This document shows, one piece after another, positions 27,914 to 35,218 of a stretch of 64,000 nt of DNA. A program made the translations under genes and the position numbers. The notes beneath the pieces were generated by a model that searched no databases, was not told where the DNA came from, and was given only the letters and a program-made list of their open reading frames with translations. Position 1 is the stretch's first letter; every line of letters begins with the position of its first letter. This DNA comes from Legionella sp. MW5194 (lineage in GTDB: Bacteria; Pseudomonadota; Gammaproteobacteria; Legionellales; Legionellaceae), in contig NZ_CP045732.1 of the NCBI RefSeq assembly GCF_016864235.1, forward strand, positions 620,001-684,000, read 5' to 3'.

Positions 27914-29455
27914 TTAGTGTAATAAGTGGGACGTATTCCGGCAGAACTTTCCCCCTACCGAATAGGGTTTGGCCAATGTTGTCGGTTCTTCCTCATGCGG
28001 TAAGGCTTGCTTTTCAGCCCCAACCTCTAGCATCGTCTTGATTGTTTTATAATGCACGCTTTGAAAAACAAGCGCTCTATGGCAAGCAGCCTCCAGACGG
28101 TCATCGCCATATTTTTTCCTAAGACCGAGAATGCTTTGTGCAGCCCGAAGATAATCTACGACTGAATCATTTAATAGTCCCTCAATAGCAATCACGCATT
28201 GGCTTCCAACTTCATGTGCTTGCTTTAGGCACCACTGGGCATCTCGCATCGAGTAAGCCAAAGCATTCGGTGGAAGGTGTTCTGGTATTGTATGTTTGGT
28301 GCCTGGTATTTCGAGTTTCGGATGGAGTGCTACCAGTTGATGATTGAAATACAGTCGGATAGTTGTATCCGTTGCTCTAAGCCAAAGCTCTTGCCGTGCG
28401 AGGCGATATGGACCTGAATATCGGCATTTCTTGTATTGCACATGGCAATCACCATGAAGCTTGACCTTTTCCCACGCCGCAAACTCGGGCGGATGGTTAG
28501 GCAGTTTTTTAAGAAGAGGTTGTTCAATTTCAAATAGAACCAAAGGCTTTTCATGAGTAGTGCCGTGGTTGCGCGCGCCAGCCTCTTGTATTAACCAGAT
28601 CTTTAACTGCTCGTTCGCATCGTTTAAGCTTCTAAACTGGCGCAGTGGAACAAAGCGGTTTTTAACGTACTTAACCCCGGATTCAACTCGGCCTTTTTTC
28701 TGGGGATCATACGGAGGACATGGGGAAATAATAAAACCATAGCCTGATGCGCACTCCCCATATGCCTTTTGAACGCAAGGGTTGTGGTAACAAGCTTTCG
28801 TAATCGCACACTTCGCGTTATCTATAATTATTTTTTCTGGAACACCATTAAACCATTCAAAGGCACGCCGATGGCAGGCAAGCCATGTCTCAACATCCTG
28901 ATGTAAGACCATTTCTGCATACATATGACGGCTCCAGGAGAGCACCATCACAAAGATCCAGGTCTTCTGTTCCTCTCCTTTGCCATCAGTAATTTTAGGT
29001 CCTTGCCCAAAGTCAACCTGTGCTGATTCGCCCGGTTTAAACTCTAATATCGTGGTGACCGCTCGTTGTTTTTCCTTGTAAGACTTGATATAGCGTTGAA
29101 CAACGCTATAACTACTTTTAAAACCATGTTCTCGTTGTAAATGAGCATAGATAGTGCTGGCCTGAACGCCCTGTCTGGTCCATTCTTCAATCTTCACCCG
29201 GTATGGCTGTATGCTCAAAAAGCTATTGGCACTGCTCTTTTCAAAAAATAACGCCAGTTCCTGTTCTGTGGGGATTGACTTATCCTTTTCTAACCAGCCT
29301 TGCTCTATCGCAATGTCACGCACCCTCCTAAGCGTTTTTCTATCGGCAAGTTTGTCACGGGACAGCCCTCTGAGCGTAGCGCCTTGACGCAATTGGCTAA
29401 TAATAATGATATATTCGTGCATCTCAAATCTCCGGTTTGACATCCATTTCCCCAT
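27914..29455 (-). CDS. istA: IstA, IS21-family DDE transposase
   Basis: A 513-residue transposase. It has an N-terminal helix-turn-helix region and a catalytic core with A-Q-V-D-F-G-Q-G (first D), K-I-I-I-D-N-A-K (second D) and P-Q-K-K-G-R-V-E-S (E). The C-terminal domain follows. Length and order with istB are normal; no frameshift is seen. Confidence 0.95.
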   Translation of the reverse strand: MGKWMSNRRFEMHEYIIIISQLRQGATLRGLSRDKLADRKTLRRVRDIAIEQGWLEKDKSIPTEQELALFFEKSSANSFLSIQPYRVKIEEWTRQGVQASTIYAHLQREHGFKSSYSVVQRYIKSYKEKQRAVTTILEFKPGESAQVDFGQGPKITDGKGEEQKTWIFVMVLSWSRHMYAEMVLHQDVETWLACHRRAFEWFNGVPEKIIIDNAKCAITKACYHNPCVQKAYGECASGYGFIISPCPPYDPQKKGRVESGVKYVKNRFVPLRQFRSLNDANEQLKIWLIQEAGARNHGTTHEKPLVLFEIEQPLLKKLPNHPPEFAAWEKVKLHGDCHVQYKKCRYSGPYRLARQELWLRATDTTIRLYFNHQLVALHPKLEIPGTKHTIPEHLPPNALAYSMRDAQWCLKQAHEVGSQCVIAIEGLLNDSVVDYLRAAQSILGLRKKYGDDRLEAACHRALVFQSVHYKTIKTMLEVGAEKQALPHEEEPTTLAKPYSVGGKFCRNTSHLLH

Positions 29456-29555
29456 TTATGAATAAACAGAGAAAAATTATGTTCATTTTTAACCAAAGTT
29501 TGATAGGTGGGGTGGTCCCTTTAGCTGCTGACAGCCCGGTCCCTTTATGTGATGA

Positions 29556-30050
29556 CTAGGTGGTCCCATTAAGTGCTAATGGGGTGGTCCCTTTAGGTGA
29601 TGACAAAGTGGTCCCATTAGGGTGCTGAATGACATCTTGTTGCAGCTTTAAAATTTTGGACTGTAGAGCTAAATTATTTCCATTTGATTGACGATGGGAT
29701 TCAGAGCCGAGTTTTTCAATAATTTCGGCTTCGCTATGATCAATATAAATCGCGGGAGCGCCTCCAATCGAGGTAGAAGTAGAAATCTTTAGTCCGCGAG
29801 CTTTCAAAATAGAAGCATAGGAATCTATTGTGGCCTTATTTCTTGCTATCAATCGGTTAAGGTTGTTTGTTGTTTTTTCTTCGTCGTGATGCACTTCATA
29901 TTTCTTAGAGGTAATTTCCAGTTTAGGGAAACTCAGTATTTGGTCTTCCTCATGGCGGATAAAATTTATCTCACCTTCGCGTAGGCCAAGTAAGGTGAGC
30001 ATGATGTTTTGGAGTTCGCTTTTTTCTTTCATATACTTATGGCCAAACAT
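29556..30050 (-). pseudogene. Unknown gene truncated at its 3' end by IS21
   Basis: The start at 30050 has a strong ribosome-binding site (TTTGGAGGAAAC). The native part runs to the IS21 edge at 29634. The last 26 or so codons, rich in N-G-T-T repeats, are read from the IS end and are artificial. About 139 native residues remain, hydrophilic and helical, with a glycine turn and I-Y-I-D-H-S-E-A-E-I-I-E-K. No family was recognised. Its native C-terminus should lie on whatever replicon the IS came from. Confidence 0.6.
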
Positions 30051-30178
30051 GTTTCCTCCAAAGTTACCCTCGATAATCGCCAAAAAAGTAAAAAATTAGG
30101 CACCTATTCACCATATTTTGAATGCGTTAAGGAATAAGCCTGCAATAACAACTAAATAAGTGAAGATGTAATTCTTAA

Positions 30179-30445
30179 CTAGTCCGCTAAGAAAATTTTA
30201 TTTCCTATAGAATCATATAGTATTTTGTATTTATTATCATTTGCAATAATAGTACGAGAGTTAACAAGGGCACCAAATATTACTGATTTCGAATAAACAT
30301 CCATCCCCGACTTAATCACCAAGCCGCCAAGCTCAATCTTACGCCGAGTATCCGCTCGGCGCTTTTTCAGTTTCTCCAGGGCGAGTGATTTTTCACAGCG
30401 GGCAATCAGCTGCTGCTGTTTTTGAATGTTGGTTTTAGTGGTCAT
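30179..30445 (-). CDS. Ti-type TraD-like mobilisation accessory protein
   Basis: An 88-residue protein with start at 30445 chosen for AAGGAGCTTAAGC upstream. The central R-A-D-T-R-R-K-I-E-L-G-G-L-V-I-K-S-G matches the small conjugal TraD proteins encoded beside Ti-type TraA relaxases (unrelated to the coupling protein TraD). It may help the MobQ relaxase at oriT. It overlaps the upstream traC-like gene. Confidence 0.7.
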   Translation of the reverse strand: MTTKTNIQKQQQLIARCEKSLALEKLKKRRADTRRKIELGGLVIKSGMDVYSKSVIFGALVNSRTIIANDNKYKILYDSIGNKIFLAD

Positions 30446-30638
30446 GCTTAAGCTCCTTGGCAATTTTGGCAAAAACCAAATCCAGTTGCTTTAAGTCATA
30501 ATGATGAAGCCCGTGTTTGTAGGCAAGCGTGCCGATTTCGAGCTTGTTTTTATGCTGCAATTGCTCAAGCTTTTTCTTGGCTTGTTCAATTTTATCCATG
30601 AGAGCATCTTCCATTTGCGATCGTGTCATTTTTGACAT
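30435..30638 (-). CDS. Small TraC-like relaxosome accessory protein
   Basis: The start at 30638 (GGAGAGACC upstream) gives 67 residues. The longer ORF would run across the oriT-like region and is unlikely. The protein is a charged helix (Q-M-E-D-A-L-M-D-K-I-E-Q-A-K-K-K) followed by I-G-T-L-A-Y-K-H-G-L-x-x-Y, like the small TraC/MobC-type proteins encoded with TraD opposite TraA in Ti-type systems. It is divergent from traA across the nic-like sequence. Confidence 0.6.
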   Translation of the reverse strand: MSKMTRSQMEDALMDKIEQAKKKLEQLQHKNKLEIGTLAYKHGLHHYDLKQLDLVFAKIAKELKHDH

Positions 30639-30755
30639 GGTCTCTCCGCAAAAGTAAGGATGTCGCTCAACAGCATACTGGCCCCGATCTCCAAAATCAA
30701 TATCCTTTGAAATAAACAAGCGAAGCGCCTCATTCCATCCCGAAAGCGAAAAGCG

Positions 30756-30783
30756 AAGGGCGCAATATACAAACTTCGTTTGT
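30756..30783 (+). other. oriT: MobQ-type oriT nic sequence with hairpin
   Basis: AAGGGCGCAATATAC at 30756-30770 matches the known MobQ/RSF1010-Ti nic core pattern (AAGGGCGCA, then TATAC). It is followed by the perfect inverted repeat ACAAAC-TTC-GTTTGT at 30769-30783. It lies between the divergent traC/traD-like genes and traA, the usual place of oriT in Ti-type systems. The exact nick base is inferred from relatives. Confidence 0.75.
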
Positions 30784-30801
30784 GTTGCTAAGATAGCCGG
30801 C

Positions 30802-33441
30802 ATGGCTATCGCTTTCGCTCGCGTATCAATACACACTCGCTCGAAAGGACACAGCGCAGTAGCCGCCAGTGCTTACCGCACAGCAAGCAAGCTATTTGAT
30901 GAAAGAACAGGAACTCACTATGATTATTCCAGACGTAGAGAAGTCGTTTTTTCTGAAATCATGCTGCCTGAAGGAGCATCGGACAAATTTAAGCAACGTG
31001 AATTGCTCTGGAATGAAGTCGAGCGTGCCGAGACACGTAAGAATTCGCAATTGTGTAAAGATGTCGTTGTTGCCCTGCCCAAAGAATTAAGTACGATTGA
31101 ACACATTGAATTAGCCCGCCGCTTTGCGCAAACCCATTTTGTCGATAATGGCCTGCCTTGCGATATCGCGATTCATGATGACAAGGATGGCAATCCCCAT
31201 GCCCATATTCTGGTGACCTTGCGCCGATTGCGAGGCGAGCATTTTGCCAAACACAAGGCACGCGATTTAAATCCTACTTTTGCCAAGGGCATTGTAGTTG
31301 AAGGTGACTACTGGAATGAGCAATGGCGTTCTTTTCAAACCGATTATTTCCAAGAAAAGAAAATAGACCTGGCTGTTGATTTAAACCACCTCATCAGCGA
31401 AAAGCACGAAGGGCGAAATCGTGATGAAGGCAATCACTACCTTCGCGAAGAAAACCAACTCATTCGTGAAGCACGGGAAGAATTAGCCCTGCATGATTTG
31501 GATAATCTCTTAAATCAACTGTCATTAAGCCACAGCGTGTTTACCCGCAAGGACATTGAAAAGCTGTTGTTTAAAAGCATTCAATCGGATACCACCAGCA
31601 CTGCTTATTTAAATCAAGTCGCGCAATTACTTGCCCATAAGGACGTTATCAGTCTTGGCGTGAATGACAGCGGCGTTGAATCGTTCACCACCCGCCATCA
31701 ATACATTGCCGAGAGTCGACTGTTAAGTCATGTTGAGAAAATGCGCTTAAGACAGGGGCATGTTTATTCCTACCCAACGGAGGCCATTCTTAAAAATTAC
31801 CCGCTCAATGACGAACAAAAAGAAGCGTTTCATTACATCACCCAGGGTAAAGACATCAGCGTACTCATTGGCCGCCCCGGTGTCGGTAAAAGCTATTTAT
31901 TAAAACCGATTAAGGAATACTTTGAAGCCAACCGTTGTCGGGTGTTAGGCGCGTCACTCTCAGGAAAAGTCGCCAAAGCCCTGCAAGCAGAAACCGGCAT
32001 TCAGTCCTCGACCATTGCCTCCTTGGCTTATCGACTGAGCCATAACCAGATGAAATTAAGGCGTAATGACGTGCTGATTATTGACGAAGCCGGCATGGTG
32101 GATTTTTCAAGTCTTGCCTATTTAATTGAGGCCGCCAGCAAGGCGAAAGCCAAAGTCATTTTAGTCGGTGACCCCGACCAGTTAAAGCCAATTAACAGGG
32201 GGGAGATTTTCAGAGGCATCGCCGCGCATACCGGCTATATCGAATTAGACCAAATCAGACGTCAACGTGATGAATGCGACCGTAAGGCCAGTATGAATTT
32301 AGCCAAAGGGGAAGTGAACAAGGCCATTGACCATTATGCCAACAAAGGCGCGATTCATTTCGCCGAGGTTGTGTCGGAATCACAGGATGCCATGGTTCAC
32401 TCGTGGGCATATAGCATTCATCAGCTGAACGATTGCCAAAACAACATGATGCTGGCTTTCTCACGAGCCGCTGTGTATTCCCTCAATGAGCAGGCAAGGG
32501 AGCATTTAAAAAACAAGGGCATGGTTGGTCATCAGGATTTTGACTATTCAAGCGAAGGTGGCGAGAAGACTATCGCGTTGGCACAGGGTGAGCGCATACT
32601 GCTACGCCAAAATGACAAAAGCATTGGCATTCGGAATGGTGACTTAGCCACCATTCTTGCCATTGATAAGGAGAGTTTGACCGCGCAATTAGACAGTGGC
32701 GAACAAGTGATAATTCCTAAAACTTACCGGCATATCGAATACGGCTATGCGCTTACTGTTCATAAAGCGCAGGGCATGACCGTGGATAATGTCAAGGTAC
32801 TTATCGACAGTCAATACTGGGATAGAAACTTAAATTTTGTCGCCTTAACGCGGCATCGTGATTCGGTGGCGGTGTATGCCAACCGACATCAGCATGATGA
32901 CTTAGGTGCACTCACCAAAACCCTGTCACGCTCAGTGACGAAAGACAACGTCATCGACTGGCCACTGGATTTCGCCCTGCGCGCCGGATTTAACCCCGAC
33001 AGCATGGTGGGCAAGGCGCTTAATCATATCGCAGGCGTTGGTCATAAGATTAAAGAGAAATTTAATTACCTGGCTAATTACGAAGAATACCTAAAGCAAC
33101 AGCACGACAAGGCAAGAGCACTGTCAAAGCAGGAAAGGCGCTTAATTGCCAAGCAAGCCGCCGATTACATGGATGAACAATCAGCCTATTTAAAAATCAG
33201 ACAACAAATCACCAAGGAAGCCAAACAGCAAAACATCAATATCAGTCAGCATCCGCAATTTCAAAATCTGTATGCCCAATCCCTTGCAAGGGATGAAAAA
33301 GCCCATCGACTATGGACAAACCATCACCAGCAATTGGCAGATAACCCCCATTTGAAGGAAGCTACCGTCTCGATTGAGAAAGCCAGTCTGCGCTATGAGC
33401 GTTATCAAACCATTGTTGCCGTTGCTCAGAAAAGTCATTGA
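30802..33441 (+). CDS. traA: TraA: Ti-type MobQ relaxase-helicase
   Basis: An 879-residue protein with an N-terminal MobA/MobL relaxase (M-A-I-A-F-A-R-V-S-I-H-T-R-S, A-A-S-A-Y-R, then H-D-D-K-D-G-N-P-H-A-H-I as the histidine motif near 120-135). A RecD/TraA-like helicase follows, with Walker A G-R-P-G-V-G-K-S near residue 358 and I-I-D-E-A-G near 430. Ti TraA is about 1100 residues, so the C-terminal part is shorter here. It should nick the adjacent oriT. The codons are richer in GC than in the neighbouring effector block. Confidence 0.93.
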   Translation: MAIAFARVSIHTRSKGHSAVAASAYRTASKLFDERTGTHYDYSRRREVVFSEIMLPEGASDKFKQRELLWNEVERAETRKNSQLCKDVVVALPKELSTIEHIELARRFAQTHFVDNGLPCDIAIHDDKDGNPHAHILVTLRRLRGEHFAKHKARDLNPTFAKGIVVEGDYWNEQWRSFQTDYFQEKKIDLAVDLNHLISEKHEGRNRDEGNHYLREENQLIREAREELALHDLDNLLNQLSLSHSVFTRKDIEKLLFKSIQSDTTSTAYLNQVAQLLAHKDVISLGVNDSGVESFTTRHQYIAESRLLSHVEKMRLRQGHVYSYPTEAILKNYPLNDEQKEAFHYITQGKDISVLIGRPGVGKSYLLKPIKEYFEANRCRVLGASLSGKVAKALQAETGIQSSTIASLAYRLSHNQMKLRRNDVLIIDEAGMVDFSSLAYLIEAASKAKAKVILVGDPDQLKPINRGEIFRGIAAHTGYIELDQIRRQRDECDRKASMNLAKGEVNKAIDHYANKGAIHFAEVVSESQDAMVHSWAYSIHQLNDCQNNMMLAFSRAAVYSLNEQAREHLKNKGMVGHQDFDYSSEGGEKTIALAQGERILLRQNDKSIGIRNGDLATILAIDKESLTAQLDSGEQVIIPKTYRHIEYGYALTVHKAQGMTVDNVKVLIDSQYWDRNLNFVALTRHRDSVAVYANRHQHDDLGALTKTLSRSVTKDNVIDWPLDFALRAGFNPDSMVGKALNHIAGVGHKIKEKFNYLANYEEYLKQQHDKARALSKQERRLIAKQAADYMDEQSAYLKIRQQITKEAKQQNINISQHPQFQNLYAQSLARDEKAHRLWTNHHQQLADNPHLKEATVSIEKASLRYERYQTIVAVAQKSH

Positions 33442-33452
33442 AAGAGCAGGAT

Positions 33453-33821
33453 ATGCCGCAGTTGGAGAAGATTAGCTGGAAAACCGATGGTGTGCATATT
33501 TCGCAGGTGGCGAAGGAGTTTGGGCTTAAGCCGCAGCAGCTTTATAAGACTATTCAGGTTAGGCAGGCTGAGAAAGAGAAGATGGTGTTTAATGAACTTA
33601 AGCAGCAGTATCCTGACTTGGCTGAGTATGAAAAATTTACCCAAACGCTAGGACAAGTGAAAGGTTATAGATCGGAACAGACAGAAGCCCTATTACAAAA
33701 GAAGGTGCGAAGCATTGTCGGGAATGAAGCACTTCATAAGCTGCTTCAAGAAAAGCTTCCCTCTTTTGTATGTCATTTAGCTGGACGACACAGTGGCAAG
33801 GAGTTTTATATTGAAAAATAA
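33453..33821 (+). CDS. Unknown protein downstream of traA
   Basis: A 122-residue hydrophilic, largely helical protein. A TTG start at 33438 overlapping the traA stop is also possible; the ATG at 33453 follows GAGCAGG closely. The N-terminus has a possible helix-turn-helix (I-S-Q-V-A-K-E-F-G-L-K-P-Q-Q-L-Y-K). No family was recognised. Being coupled to traA, it may be a transfer accessory gene. Confidence 0.55.
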   Translation: MPQLEKISWKTDGVHISQVAKEFGLKPQQLYKTIQVRQAEKEKMVFNELKQQYPDLAEYEKFTQTLGQVKGYRSEQTEALLQKKVRSIVGNEALHKLLQEKLPSFVCHLAGRHSGKEFYIEK

Positions 33822-33892
33822 ATCCAATTGTTTTAGGTGAATGTCGCAATGCTCAATGGTTCAGTTAGCGGGGCAACTTAGATAAATTTCTG

Positions 33893-35212
33893 GATCTGTA
33901 AATAATTTTGTGTAATTAGTCATAGCATATAATCTGTCGGCACTGGATAGTGCTGACAAATATGATGAGAACAACTATGACTGAAGATATAGATGAATTG
34001 GCAAAAGAGATAGCCAGAAATTGCAAAACACCTGAAGATTTCACCGAGTTTTTCAAACAATTAAAAGACGAGGATTGGAAGCTGCTCTAGCCGGCGAGCT
34101 TACTGCACATCTGGGCTATGAAAAGCATGATAAAGGTGAATCACGCAAAGATAATTCTCGAAACGGTTACAGCAAAAAGAAAATTCATGTCAGTGAAGGT
34201 GAAATGGAAATTGCCGTACCTCGGGACCGCGCGGGCTCGTTCGAGCCGCAACTCATCCCCAAGCATGCCACTCGCTTTGACGGTCTTGATGAGAAAATTA
34301 TTTCCTTTTATTCTCGTGGATTAAGCACCCGTGATATCAAGTCAGAGCTGGAAGAAATTTATGGGACTACCATTTCCCCAACGTTAATTTCCAATGTTAC
34401 AGATGCTGTTTTGGCTGATGTGCGAGCCTGGCAATCAAGGCCTCTGGATAGCTGCTTTCCCATTGTTTATCTGGATTGTCTGGTGGTCAAGGTAAAGACG
34501 GATAAAGGCATTAACAATAAAGCCGTGTATTTGGCACTGGGTGTAAATACCCAAGGACATAAAGAACTACTTGGCATGTGGATTAGTCAAAATGAGGGTG
34601 CAAAATTCTGGCTTAATGTGCTGACTGATTTAAAAAACAGAGGTCTGGATGAGATATTTATTGCCTGTGTTGACGGCTTGACTGGTTTCCCGGAAGCCAT
34701 CGAAACGGTCTACCCTTACGCCAAAGTTCAGCTTTGTATTGTCCATAAAATCCGCCAATCCCTGTCTTATGTGAGCTGGAAAGACCGCAAAATACTTGCC
34801 GCTGATTTAAAAAGCATCTACAGTGCAAATACGCTCATTGAGGCTGAAATGGCACTGGATGCTTTCTCTGCCAAATGGGATGACCAGTATCCGTCTATCA
34901 GCATCTCCTGGCGCAGGGATTGGGAACGGGTCATTCCTTTGTTTGATTATCCGGCGGATATTCGACGGGCAATTTATACCACCAATGCGAGTCATTGAAT
35001 ATGACCTTACGGAAAGTAATAAAAGACAAACGCATGTTTCCTTCTGATGAAGCCGTTTTTAAATTGCTCTATTTGGCAATTGAACGAATTTCTCAAAAGT
35101 AGACCATGCCGATTCATAACTGGAAACCAGCTATGAATCGCTTCATAATCGAATTCGGCGATAGAGTTACCGGATAACAGGACGGCTAGTTACACAGAAT
35201 TCCGGACAGACT
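33893..35212 (+). mobile_element. Degenerate IS256-family element
   Basis: Imperfect terminal inverted repeats can be seen: the left end near 33893 and the complement of the right end near 35212 share TTnTGTGTAAyTAG. The transposase is frameshifted twice. The right end lies 7 bp from the stop codon of the next gene. Confidence 0.7.
33977..35177 (+). pseudogene. IS256-family (MULE-type) transposase, two frameshifts
   Basis: The natural ATG is at 33977, giving M-T-E-D-I-D-E-L-A-K. A first frame change occurs around 34070, before E-A-A-L-A-G-E-L-T-A-H-L. The central part is intact, with catalytic motifs Y-L-D-C-L-V, C-V-D-G-L-T-G-F-P-E-A and C-I-V-H-K-I-R. A second lesion lies at 34984, inside the usual T-T-N-A-I-E-S-L-N. 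The sequence reads AATGCGAGTCATTG where AATGCGATCGAGTCATTG is expected, a 4-base loss. The frame then continues to a stop at 35175. Confidence 0.85.
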
Positions 35213-35218
35213 CTACTT

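Larger units (their letters stand above)
27036..29634 (-). mobile_element. IS21-family insertion sequence without target duplication
   Basis: The ends are inverted repeats starting TGTCATTCAGCA at 27036 and its complement ending at 29634. Near both ends there are several internal copies of the motif (C)TAAAGGGACC or (C)TAATGGGACC, the multiple transposase-binding repeats known in IS21-like elements. istA and istB are intact. The flanks (TTTCCACC on the left, TCTTGTTG on the right) share no direct repeat, unlike a simple IS21 insertion, which leaves 4-8 bp. This suggests that DNA next to the element was deleted or recombined. Confidence 0.93.
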
